A stretch of DNA of 64,000 bases, from positions 1 to 64,000 of the forward strand of contig JAJPOQ010000034.1 of assembly GCA_021232515.1 (NCBI GenBank), given 5' to 3'. Position 1 is the first letter of the stretch. Each line of letters starts with the position of its first letter. The notes below the pieces were generated by a model. That model did no database searches. It was given only the letters and a program-made list of their open reading frames with translations, and was not told the DNA's origin. Position numbers and translations under genes: made by a program. Positions 35,498 through 43,262 of this stretch are shown one piece after another. Origin of the DNA: Lentisphaeraceae bacterium (lineage in GTDB: Bacteria; Verrucomicrobiota; Lentisphaeria; Lentisphaerales; Lentisphaeraceae).

Positions 35498-35513
35498 TAA
35501 AAGGATTTCTATT

Positions 35514-35615
35514 TTGAAACCAGCAAGTCTAAAAAGTGACAATTCATCTCAAACTAAATCCGTGAGTTCTTCTGTTTCGTCGAACAATAGAAATAGCAGA
35601 CTTTTAGGTCCCTAA
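35514..35615 (+). pseudogene. Orphan effector-leader-like fragment
   Basis: A 33-codon ORF starting with TTG, with AAGGA about 8 nt upstream, and ending TAA at 35615. The product is entirely Ser/Asn/Lys/Gln-rich (e.g. KSDNSSQTKSVSSSVSSNN), like the disordered leaders of the nearby cargo genes, but no folded domain follows. It could be a cargo gene that lost its toxin part or a minimal leader peptide. The length is short enough that chance cannot be excluded. Confidence 0.35.
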
Positions 35616-35638
35616 CTAAAAGTGCACATAGAAGTAAA

Positions 35639-36169
35639 ATGAATAGTATATCAATAAACAGTCAATCTGTAGAAAAACGATCAAAAGCCGCAGCAATTAC
35701 GTCTGCCGGCTCTAATGGATTATATCAATTTAAGGATAAAAGATTAGAAACCATTCAACAGAAAAGTACTCTTCAAAAGCTTAATAAACCTTCAGGCCCA
35801 GTTATCCAAAAGGAAGACTCTGATTGGGAGCCAGAATCAAATGATGCACCAGTTGGATATATGGACCCGAGCGTTTATTACGATGAATACGGAGGTTCTG
35901 ATCATAGTGATTTAGATGGGACTGTTTGGGTGAAAAAAGTCAGTGGGCATCCTGCATTATGGTGGCAGAACCCAGCAGAGGAAAATGACTTGCGCCTAAC
36001 AGGTGCAAGGCATAGTGACGTATCTGCATTGGGTGGTGACGATACTGGTTACACCTGGCACCACTGCGCTGATTATAGCGGAGGTACTTGTACAATGCAG
36101 CAAGTAGATACTGATGAACACGCAAGTTGGGGGCATATCGGAGGTGCAAGTCAGGCGGGATATAGTTAG
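35639..36169 (+). CDS. Candidate eCIS effector with WHH-type HNH nuclease domain
   Basis: A 176-residue protein. The leader (1-57) contains YQFKDKRLETIQQKSTLQKL and ends PSGPVIQK, the same type as in the 27018 gene. The C-terminal domain has GYTWHHCADYSGGTCTMQQV followed by DTDEHASWGHIGG (W140-H-H, then two further His). This is the layout of the WHH branch of HNH/ENDO-VII toxin nucleases (WHH, then M-Q-x-V, then H-x4-H). Predicted activity is metal-dependent DNA or RNA cleavage in a target cell. No immunity gene is obvious beside it, which fits eCIS delivery to non-kin cells. Confidence 0.75.
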   Translation: MNSISINSQSVEKRSKAAAITSAGSNGLYQFKDKRLETIQQKSTLQKLNKPSGPVIQKEDSDWEPESNDAPVGYMDPSVYYDEYGGSDHSDLDGTVWVKKVSGHPALWWQNPAEENDLRLTGARHSDVSALGGDDTGYTWHHCADYSGGTCTMQQVDTDEHASWGHIGGASQAGYS

Positions 36170-36227
36170 TACCATAATAAAAACTTAGGTTTACAATTCA
36201 TTAAAAACTCAAAAGAAGGTAAGAAGT

Positions 36228-37034
36228 ATGTCTGATATAAAACAATCATTTAAAGAATCTCAGTATAGCCCAAGTGATGCATACTGGATGGCAAAGATGG
36301 CTCTCTCGGCCTATGATCCATCAGCAAAGGTTCAGAAGGAAGTCGAAGAACTTGGTTTCACAGATTTTGAGTTCTTTGATAATAAAGGAACGCAAGCTTT
36401 TTGTTGTTCAGATGATGAAAAAGTGATTCTGTCATTTCGTGGTACCGAAGCATCTCATATAGAAGATATAATCTCAGACGCACGTGTGCTGAAAACTGAA
36501 GGTCCATTTGGGAAAGTTCACAGAGGCTTTAAGTTTGCGCTAGATAACGTTTGGTCCGATGTTGAGTCAAAGGTTAAGTCCTTGGAGGGAAAGAGACTTT
36601 ACATAACAGGTCATAGCCTTGGTGCAGCATTAGCAACATTGGCGGCTGCGACGTTTTCCAATAATGATGTTAAGCCAGAAAGTATTTATACATTTGGCCA
36701 GCCCAAAGTAGGTAATAAATCATTTGCTAAAGAGTATAATGGTCGACTTGGTGAAATACATAACAGGTTTGTAAATAATAATGACGTCGTGACTAGAGTT
36801 CCAAATGTAGGCTTTGAGCATATTGGTAAGTTTATTTATATCAACCACAAAGGTGAATTGGTCTATAATATAAATTTGCTGAAATTAGAAGCTGACAGAC
36901 TTGCCGGGAGAGTTTCGGGAAGGTTGAAGAACCTTACTAAAATAGGCAGCGATGGTACTGCCGATCATAGTATGGTAAATTACTTAGAGTTTCTTGAAAA
37001 AAACATTTCATTTAACCCTTTCAGTAACAACTAA
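36228..37034 (+). CDS. Class 3 lipase (alpha/beta hydrolase)
   Basis: A 268-residue soluble lipase of the fungal-type class 3 family. It has the oxyanion block VILSFRGTEASHIEDIISDA, nucleophile elbow ITGHSLGAALATL (GHSLG, Ser130), catalytic Asp in NNNDVVTRVP (~186) and His in TADHSMVNYLE (~251). There is no signal peptide and no disordered leader. It starts 58 bp after the nuclease gene with AAGGTAAG upstream and closes the cargo region. It may be cargo recognised by other means, or a cytoplasmic lipase. Similar lipases serve as effectors in other secretion systems. Confidence 0.88.
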   Translation: MSDIKQSFKESQYSPSDAYWMAKMALSAYDPSAKVQKEVEELGFTDFEFFDNKGTQAFCCSDDEKVILSFRGTEASHIEDIISDARVLKTEGPFGKVHRGFKFALDNVWSDVESKVKSLEGKRLYITGHSLGAALATLAAATFSNNDVKPESIYTFGQPKVGNKSFAKEYNGRLGEIHNRFVNNNDVVTRVPNVGFEHIGKFIYINHKGELVYNINLLKLEADRLAGRVSGRLKNLTKIGSDGTADHSMVNYLEFLEKNISFNPFSNN

Positions 37035-37041
37035 ATTGTTT

Positions 37042-37072
37042 CTTATTTGGCGGTTTTTTAGCCGCCAATAAG
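37042..37072. terminator. Hairpin between converging lipase and PAAR genes
   Basis: Arms 37042-37053 and 37062-37072 pair over 11 bp with one bulged T and a T-rich loop. The right arm includes the last codons of the PAAR gene. Position between two converging genes suggests a shared terminator, though neither side has a good T tract outside the loop. Confidence 0.4.
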
Positions 37073-37348
37073 AACGGTGGCTTCACCGAGAGTTATCGTT
37101 CCACCATGAGCCGTTGAATCCCCAAGTCTTGCGGCAGGCATACCACCGATCATGACTGTAGCAGATCCTGCGGCAATTGTATCTGGAGGGCCAACGCATG
37201 TCAGGCTATCCCCAACTCGAGCGGCAGGCATACCGCCGATAAGAACGGTGGCTTCACCAGAAAGTACTGGACCGCCAACGTGAGGTACAATACCAGTGAC
37301 CATAGGACAAGCATGCATATCTGTTATACGTGCGGCTGGAGTTCCCAT
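37058..37348 (-). CDS. PAAR-domain spike-tip protein (Afp10-like)
   Basis: A 96-residue PAAR protein. Three Gly/Pro-rich turns repeat the pattern GEATVLIGGMPAARVGDS. Putative zinc ligands are His in DMHACP, His in VPHVGG, Cys in LTCVG and His in TAHGG. PAAR proteins cap the VgrG/Afp8 spike with a zinc-stabilised cone. The main operon has no PAAR gene where Afp10 normally sits (after Afp9), so this copy most likely supplies the tip although it is 20 kb away and on the other strand. Confidence 0.92.
   Translation of the reverse strand: MGTPAARITDMHACPMVTGIVPHVGGPVLSGEATVLIGGMPAARVGDSLTCVGPPDTIAAGSATVMIGGMPAARLGDSTAHGGTITLGEATVLIGG
37062..37258. repeat. Internal 26-bp direct repeats within the PAAR gene
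   Basis: Segments 37062-37087 and 37233-37258 are identical apart from one base (A/G at the sixth position). They encode the first and last copies of the GEATVLIGG motif. The near identity at DNA level suggests recent duplication or gene conversion rather than protein-level constraint alone. Confidence 0.75.
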
Positions 37349-37352
37349 AATA

Positions 37353-37748
37353 TTAAGTCCAGCTACCCTGCTCTTCTTGTTTTTCCATTTCTTTGCGAAG
37401 GTAAGGTTCAGGATCTTCCCAACCGTCAGGCTTCATGATCTTGCCGTCTTCACGACGGATCACTTTACCATCGACAACTTTCTGCATATTAGCGCGGTGT
37501 ACTATTTTGAAAAGTGGATCGAGGTTTAGGCCATGGCGAACTGCAGTATCGCAGATGTAGTAGATGGCGTCAACAAGAGCATCTGCCTGTTCGATTGTAT
37601 TTGTTGCTTCTTCTAGTTCATCGAGCTCATCATTCACCATTTTTCTAATAAAAGCGATGGCGTCAACAGACATCTCTTTAGGGTGAGTTGGATTATTGCC
37701 GTCGTTGCAGGCGTCGCTGAATTGTTTTACTTCAGTGCAGTAGCTCAT
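37353..37748 (-). CDS. MazG-like/PRA-PH family nucleotide pyrophosphohydrolase
   Basis: I start this at ATG 37748 (GGGA about 9 nt upstream) rather than at the in-frame TTG at 37760. The product is 131 residues and helical. The acidic metal-binding pattern of all-alpha NTP pyrophosphatases is visible as VNDELDELEEATNT (ExxE) with QADALVDAIYYICDTAV (DxxxD). NANMQK-type residues (HRANMQKVVDG) and a KPDGWEDPEP tail match phosphoribosyl-ATP pyrophosphohydrolase-like proteins. It probably cleaves a modified NTP. It ends 5 nt from the PAAR gene on the same strand, so the two may be co-transcribed. Confidence 0.75.
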   Translation of the reverse strand: MSYCTEVKQFSDACNDGNNPTHPKEMSVDAIAFIRKMVNDELDELEEATNTIEQADALVDAIYYICDTAVRHGLNLDPLFKIVHRANMQKVVDGKVIRREDGKIMKPDGWEDPEPYLRKEMEKQEEQGSWT

Positions 37749-37864
37749 GAAAGGTCCCAAATTTGAATTAATTTCGAAAGTTTGAATCTAGTATATTGGC
37801 AATGCCTAGCATGTCAAATTTACTGACACTTAACTCTGAAAAATGACATTGATTTTCATGACCT

Positions 37865-37896
37865 TTGACATATCGTTAGGGAATAAATTTTTATAG
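37865..37896 (+). promoter_or_regulatory. Candidate promoter for the ArgG-like gene
   Basis: TTGACA at 37865-37870 is a consensus -35. AT-rich -10 candidates lie 17-20 bp further on (TTTTTA at 37888, TTATAG at 37891). The start codon is at 37918. The gap is shared with the divergent MazG-like gene. Confidence 0.4.
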
Positions 37897-37917
37897 ATAC
37901 TAAAAGAGATATTCGAA

Positions 37918-39156
37918 ATGCTTTTAAAAGATTTAAAAAACAAGACTATCGGCATGTGTGTTTCTGGTGGTCTGGACAGTAAAACTGTTACGAAAAAACT
38001 TAAAGAAGAAGGCTATGACGTTATCTGCTTTTCTGCAGACCTAGCTCAGCCGGACGAAAAAGACATCAATGACGTAATCAAGAAGATGGATCCTTGTGGT
38101 GCTGAAACGGTTATAGTCGATGTGAAAAATGAAATGGCCGAGATCTGTTTCGAAACAATCAAAGCTAGCGCTACTTATGACGGTGGCTACTGGAATACAA
38201 CTGGTATAGCTCGTGCAGTTACTGTTCAAGGTTTGATCAAAGCGATGAAAGCTCGCAATGTGAATGTTCTTGCCCATGGTGCTACTGGTCGTGGTAATGA
38301 CCAAATGCGTTTCGAGCGTTACACTCGTTCACTTGCTCCAGAAATGGAAGTTTACGCTCCTTGGCGTGACCCTGAACTTCTTGAAGAATTTCCAGGTCGT
38401 TCTGAAATGGCTGACTATCTAGCTCAATTCGACATTCCTGCTGTAATCGGCATGAAGAAAAAATACTCTACAGACGCAAACCTTGCAGGTCTTTCTCACG
38501 AAGCAGAAGATCTAGAGAGTCTTGAGACTTCTTGTACTATCGTTGAACCTACTATGGGTGTTTGGCCACAAATTGCTCCTGATAAAATTGAAGAAATTAC
38601 TATTCGCTACGAAGCTGGTCGTGCTGTTGAAATAAACGGGCAAGCAGTAACTCCTTTCGAAGCTATGACTTTAGCAAACGAGATCGGTGGTCGTAACGGT
38701 GTTTGGATGAAGAACGCTCTAGAGAACCGTATCATCGGTACTAAGAGTCGTGGTGTTTATGAAGCTCCAGGTATGGAAGTTCTTAACCAAGGTCTTCAGC
38801 AGATCCTTCAAGCAACTCTTGATCGTCGTTCAACTGCTCTTTATAAGCAGATGGGCGCAATTATTTCTGATAATATCTATGACGGTCGTTACTTCGACGA
38901 GTCAACGAAAGCTGCTCAAGCTGCGATCAACGTTTTAACAGCTAGTGCTTCTGGTATCGTTAAGCTTGGTCTTTATAAAGGTAACGTTTTCTTTAACAGT
39001 ATGACTGATATCGACGCTTCTCTTTACAATGAAGAAGACTCTTCAATGGAAGCGAGTGACGGACTTAACCCGGCTAGTTCTCAGGGTTATGCTGACATCA
39101 TCAGTGTCGAAGCTCAAGCACTTGCGAAAGCAGGTCAATTCAAAGGCGACTCTTAG
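37918..39156 (+). CDS. argG: Argininosuccinate synthase-like protein
   Basis: A 412-residue ATP-dependent ligase of the ArgG family, which joins citrulline and aspartate in arginine synthesis. Visible are the PP-loop GMCVSGGLDSKTV (residues ~12-24), HGATGRGNDQMRFERY (~119-134) and YSTDANLAGLSHEAEDLE (~181-199). It is diverged: the usual Y-SGG-LDTS appears as SGGLDSK, and the usual TALARP region reads TTGIARAVT. It may be a true but divergent ArgG or a paralogue with another substrate. It stands alone, with an intrinsic terminator downstream. Confidence 0.75.
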   Translation: MLLKDLKNKTIGMCVSGGLDSKTVTKKLKEEGYDVICFSADLAQPDEKDINDVIKKMDPCGAETVIVDVKNEMAEICFETIKASATYDGGYWNTTGIARAVTVQGLIKAMKARNVNVLAHGATGRGNDQMRFERYTRSLAPEMEVYAPWRDPELLEEFPGRSEMADYLAQFDIPAVIGMKKKYSTDANLAGLSHEAEDLESLETSCTIVEPTMGVWPQIAPDKIEEITIRYEAGRAVEINGQAVTPFEAMTLANEIGGRNGVWMKNALENRIIGTKSRGVYEAPGMEVLNQGLQQILQATLDRRSTALYKQMGAIISDNIYDGRYFDESTKAAQAAINVLTASASGIVKLGLYKGNVFFNSMTDIDASLYNEEDSSMEASDGLNPASSQGYADIISVEAQALAKAGQFKGDS

Positions 39157-39194
39157 TCTAATCTAAGACTTCCAAATTTGAATTAAGAAGATTT

Positions 39195-39225
39195 TTAAAC
39201 CCGGCTTTTGTCGGGTTTAATTGTT
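39195..39225 (+). terminator. Rho-independent terminator after argG-like gene
   Basis: TTAAACCCG (39195-39203) pairs perfectly with CGGGTTTAA (39212-39220) around an 8-nt loop, followed by TTGTTT. It lies about 40 bp past the stop. Confidence 0.8.
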
Positions 39226-39240
39226 TAATGGCAAAAAGGT

Positions 39241-39906
39241 ATGAAAGAAAAGATGTTTGAAGGTAAGAAAGTTTTAGTTACAGCCGGCCCTACTTGGTCT
39301 GCTGTCGACCGCGTTCGCGTCATGACTTCAATATTTTCTGGAGAGACAGGACTGCGTTTTGCTCGCCACTTCAAAGATGCTGGCGCAGATGTAACTCTAT
39401 TTATGGGACCTGGTCGTGCTAAATTCACAACAGCTGATTGGAACGAAATGTCAGTTAAGCAGTTTTGGTACTATGACGACTTAGCCGAACTCCTAGAAAG
39501 TGAACTATCTGAAAATAAGTATGATATAATCATCCACTCTTCAGCAGTTTCTGACTATAAGATCAAAAATGCTTCTAATGGTAAAACCCCTTCTGGAAAA
39601 GCAGACCTTTCTATTCCTCTTGAACCAACAGCTAAGTTAGTCGATCGTATTCGCGAAATTGCTCCTGAAGCTTTCTTGGTAAAGTTTAAACTGCAAGTTG
39701 GACTTACTCCAGAAGAACTCTATGAGATCGCTTTTAATAGCCTTAAAGCTAGTAAGGCTGATTTAATTGTTGCAAATGATCTTGATCATATGGATGGTGA
39801 GAACCATGTTGCTTTTGTGATCGACCCGAACGGCAAATCCCAAGAAGCAAGAACTAAAATCGAAATGTGTGAATTGCTTTCTAAAGAGATCTCCCAAAGA
39901 ATCTAA
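39241..39906 (+). CDS. coaB: Stand-alone phosphopantothenate-cysteine ligase-like protein (CoaB-type)
   Basis: A 221-residue Rossmann-like protein of the DNA/pantothenate metabolism (CoaB) family, which joins phosphopantothenate to cysteine on the way to coenzyme A. Visible are VLVTAGPTWSAVDRVRVMTS (nucleotide loop), HSSAVSDYKIK (conserved AVSDY) and LVKFKLQVG near the C-terminal third. No CoaC decarboxylase domain is fused, unlike in E. coli. The canonical RxISN-SSG loop is altered to RVMTSIFSGETG. An in-frame ATG at 39253 is an alternative start. The helicase gene follows 15 nt later. Confidence 0.75.
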   Translation: MKEKMFEGKKVLVTAGPTWSAVDRVRVMTSIFSGETGLRFARHFKDAGADVTLFMGPGRAKFTTADWNEMSVKQFWYYDDLAELLESELSENKYDIIIHSSAVSDYKIKNASNGKTPSGKADLSIPLEPTAKLVDRIREIAPEAFLVKFKLQVGLTPEELYEIAFNSLKASKADLIVANDLDHMDGENHVAFVIDPNGKSQEARTKIEMCELLSKEISQRI

Positions 39907-39921
39907 GATAAGGACGAGAGT

Positions 39922-42534
39922 ATGAAGAACTTAAAACAAGAACTATCCGCTCTCACTTATAATAAAGCCTGTGCTTTGCTTGGTGACGAAGGAGAAGAAC
40001 TGCTTCGTCGTGGTGGTTTTCGAGAAATAGAACTCGACTCTCAGTTATCACTTGGCGCTAGTATATTTTGGCTAAATCTACCCGATGCTTCAGTGACCAT
40101 ATCAACGGTCTCTTCTGGCTTACAGGTTTCATGTTCCGAGTGTCTTTTAGGTTGTGAACATGCAGGTGCAGCTCTTTCGATCATTTTAGAAGAAAAAGAA
40201 GCTCTAGGTTTACTCGGTGTTTCACCATATACAGATGAATCTACCGGCGGAGAAATAGTCAAAAAAGCTTTAAGTCTCAGAGAAGAACGCGCCGAAAAAG
40301 AAGACATGGAGTTAAACTCTCCTAAAAATACTCAAGGCCCTTGGGGCGACTACCATGTTTTAAGTCATAACTCTGGTAAAACATATAGAGTGTCGATTCG
40401 CGGCTTAGATCTCGGCGAATCATTTTGTTCTTGTCCAGACTTTAAGTGTAATACTTTAGGTACTTGTAAGCATATTATCTTTGCTCACAAACAATTGACT
40501 AATAAGTATGATGCAGAAGAACTGAAGTCTGCCTACAATTTAGAGTTTCCAACCGTTCATTTGACTTATGGTGAAGACTTACGATTGAAGGTCGAACTGC
40601 CAGAAAATGACGCACCCGAAGAACTCAAGGTATTTACTCAAGAGTTAATTGAGAGTGAAGTCGGACAATTGGTAAAAGCTATACAAGCTTGTGTGAGTCG
40701 TGGTCAAAAAGTAGTTATTTACCCAGATGCTTCAGAATATATAGATGGTGTTCTTTTTAAACAGCGTATAAATGATCAAGTCGAGCAAATTCGTCAAAAT
40801 ACAGAAACTCACCCTCTTCTACAAACTTTACTTAAAGAGCCTCTTTTACCTTATCAGTTAGATGGCATAGGTTTTGCTGCTCAAGCAGGAAGGTCTGTTA
40901 TCGCAGATGACATGGGACTTGGGAAAACAGTTCAAGCTATTGGCTTTGCAGAGTTTTTATTCAAACAAGCAGGCATTAAAAAAGTTTTAGTCATAACGCC
41001 GGCATCATTGAAGAATCAGTGGCAAAAAGAAATTGAACGTTTTACAGAACGTTCAAGTATAATCATCGATGGATCACCAGAAGCTCGCAGTGAGCAATAT
41101 GGGACTGAATTCTTTTCGATTTGTAACTATGAACAAATATTGAAAGATAAGCCTTTTGTCGACCGCACTCAGTGGGATCTTATTATCCTTGATGAAGGTC
41201 AGAGAATTAAGAACTATGAGTCGAAAACCAGTAAAGTGATAAAGTCGCTTTCTTCAACTTATGCTTTGGTTTTATCTGGGACGCCATTAGAGAATCGGCT
41301 AGAAGATTTATTCTCTATCATCAATTTTGTTGATAGCCGTTTACTCGGACCTGCATTTCAATTTTTTGAAGAATATCAAGTTAAAGACGAAAAAGGTCGT
41401 TTGACTGGATACAAAAACTTAGACAAGCTTCGAGCAAAGTTAAGTAAGGTTCTCATTCGCCGTACTCGAAAAAATGTTCTACCTGAACTACCGCCGATGT
41501 CTGAAGAAAATAGATTTATTCCACCTTCTGAAGAGCAAGTTGCGATTGATACGGCTTGTCGTAAACAGATGCAAATGATGATTTCCAAGAAGCATCTTAG
41601 TGAAATGGATATTCTCAAGTTACGAAAAGCTATGACAGAAAGTCGCATGTCGGCGAACTGTGCTAGTCTGGTAACTAAAGATAGTGACGAGACGTCTGGC
41701 AAGTTAAGTGAGATTTATAACATAGTCGAGCAGTTAAATGCTTCTGAGTCCAGTAAGGTTTTAGTTTTCTCCGAGTGGAATCTCATGCTGGACAAGATTG
41801 CACGACTCTTTGATGAGAATGAGATAGTTTATAATCGTATCGATGGTCGCATGACCATGAATCAAAAAGAGTTAGCTGTAGAGACATTTTCAAAAGCTGA
41901 AACAGGTGTTCTTCTTTGTAGTAACACTGCTGCTCTTGGCCTCAATCTTCAATCTGCGGACACAGTTATAAATGTCGATATACCGTGGAGTCCAACTCGC
42001 ATGGAGCAGCGCAAAGCGAGAGCTCATAGACTTGGTCAGCTCGAGCCAGTTCATGTTATTAATTTAATCACGTCGGGAACCATAGAAGAGCGTTTATTCA
42101 ACAACTTTGACAAGAAGATGGAGCTATTTACTGCTGCATTGGATCCAGAGACCGATGTTACCGAGTTAATTGTCAGTGGCGGTATAAGTGACCTAAGAAC
42201 AAAACTTCAATCTCTTTTAAGCACATCAAAGAAGAGAGCTTATCATCGAGAAACTGTTATCTCTGTTCAGGAGATGGATAAGGATGCTTTGGCAAGATCA
42301 GCAGGTCAACTATTAGCCGAGTCCCTGAATTTCTTGGCGGATTTAGTTCCAGCTCCGGCGAATAGTGAAGTTGCTGGTGATTTACCTCTTGAGATACGGA
42401 AACATCTTTTAAGTCAATTTAGTCGAAATGAATCTGGCGAGTTAGAACTCACTGTTAAAATCAGCAATGATGAAGTTTTAGATCGACTTGCTGCTTCGTT
42501 AGCTAAGTTAGGCTCTTGGAAAAATTTAAAATAA
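39922..42534 (+). CDS. SWIM-domain SNF2-family helicase
   Basis: An 870-residue Swi2/Snf2 ATPase that would translocate on DNA and remodel bound protein. A SWIM zinc finger sits at ~171-190 (CSCPDFKCNTLGTCKHI, CxC...CxH). The SNF2 core has motif I DDMGLGKTVQAIGFAE (~328), the Walker B variant LDEGQRIKN (~430), motif III VLSGTPLENRLEDLF and the C-terminal helicase blocks (LVFSEWNLMLDKIARLF; QRKARAHRLGQLEPV). Start ATG 39922 has AAGGACGAGAG upstream. Domain order is usual for bacterial SNF2 helicases. Confidence 0.92.
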   Translation: MKNLKQELSALTYNKACALLGDEGEELLRRGGFREIELDSQLSLGASIFWLNLPDASVTISTVSSGLQVSCSECLLGCEHAGAALSIILEEKEALGLLGVSPYTDESTGGEIVKKALSLREERAEKEDMELNSPKNTQGPWGDYHVLSHNSGKTYRVSIRGLDLGESFCSCPDFKCNTLGTCKHIIFAHKQLTNKYDAEELKSAYNLEFPTVHLTYGEDLRLKVELPENDAPEELKVFTQELIESEVGQLVKAIQACVSRGQKVVIYPDASEYIDGVLFKQRINDQVEQIRQNTETHPLLQTLLKEPLLPYQLDGIGFAAQAGRSVIADDMGLGKTVQAIGFAEFLFKQAGIKKVLVITPASLKNQWQKEIERFTERSSIIIDGSPEARSEQYGTEFFSICNYEQILKDKPFVDRTQWDLIILDEGQRIKNYESKTSKVIKSLSSTYALVLSGTPLENRLEDLFSIINFVDSRLLGPAFQFFEEYQVKDEKGRLTGYKNLDKLRAKLSKVLIRRTRKNVLPELPPMSEENRFIPPSEEQVAIDTACRKQMQMMISKKHLSEMDILKLRKAMTESRMSANCASLVTKDSDETSGKLSEIYNIVEQLNASESSKVLVFSEWNLMLDKIARLFDENEIVYNRIDGRMTMNQKELAVETFSKAETGVLLCSNTAALGLNLQSADTVINVDIPWSPTRMEQRKARAHRLGQLEPVHVINLITSGTIEERLFNNFDKKMELFTAALDPETDVTELIVSGGISDLRTKLQSLLSTSKKRAYHRETVISVQEMDKDALARSAGQLLAESLNFLADLVPAPANSEVAGDLPLEIRKHLLSQFSRNESGELELTVKISNDEVLDRLAASLAKLGSWKNLK

Positions 42535-42555
42535 TATACAGAAATTTGGATACAC

Positions 42556-43173
42556 ATGGAATTAACAAATCATTTTGAAGAGTTTACTCGTGGCTTAGTC
42601 ATGCACTTTGTCGAAGGTGGAACTGTTGAAGAAGCGAGAAAAGCTATAACAAGCACTGGTCAGCCTCGAGAAATAGCCGAGGTGTTTCCGGGAATGATTT
42701 ACGATGCTACTAGAATGGCATCAAAAGTTTTAGCTGGCGAAACAACTGTAGACGGAGCTGTCGATTTTTGGGCAGAGCACTCTAGCGCGGATAAAGACGA
42801 AGCTCGTGGCTTAATCAATGTTGCTATAGAGACTATTCAACATCTTGAGAAGGAACAAGCAGGCTCGGACGAAAGTCCTGCAGCTAACGCCAAGTGTAAC
42901 CTTCACAGAAGAATTGCCCTGGATCTATTTGATAAGCCAGATGACATAGAGTTACTGACAACACTTGCTATAGCTCATGACTATCTAGATGGTGAAGATA
43001 AGCAACATATGATTGATCTTTTACAGGCAGATGCAGGAGATGCGGGAGTTGCACTAGCATTGACGGCTTGTGACATGGTAGATAAGCCTAGAGGTCAGTG
43101 GCAACAAGCGATAGAATTGATGCGAGCTTTAAGTAATGAGCTCAAGCCAAAAACAACAAATAATCAGGCTTAA
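42556..43173 (+). CDS. Hypothetical protein, helical
   Basis: A 205-residue soluble protein that I do not recognise. It is acidic, rich in Ala and helical throughout, with two blocks (ARKAITSTGQPREIAEVFPG; DDIELLTTLAIAHDYLDGED) that read like small helical repeats. It starts 21 nt after the helicase gene on the same strand, so it is probably co-transcribed. No catalytic motif can be seen. Confidence 0.7.
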   Translation: MELTNHFEEFTRGLVMHFVEGGTVEEARKAITSTGQPREIAEVFPGMIYDATRMASKVLAGETTVDGAVDFWAEHSSADKDEARGLINVAIETIQHLEKEQAGSDESPAANAKCNLHRRIALDLFDKPDDIELLTTLAIAHDYLDGEDKQHMIDLLQADAGDAGVALALTACDMVDKPRGQWQQAIELMRALSNELKPKTTNNQA

Positions 43174-43262
43174 TATTTTTTTGCAGTCAAGTAGTGCAAG
43201 ATTTGAATGTTACTATTACTGTTATACTTCTTTAAAACTTTTAGAGCGTAAGGAAAATAGAT

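Noticed and set aside
41376-41702. 108-codon minus-strand ORF inside the SNF2 helicase gene
   Set aside because: Antisense to conserved helicase codons; no ribosome binding site or motif seen.
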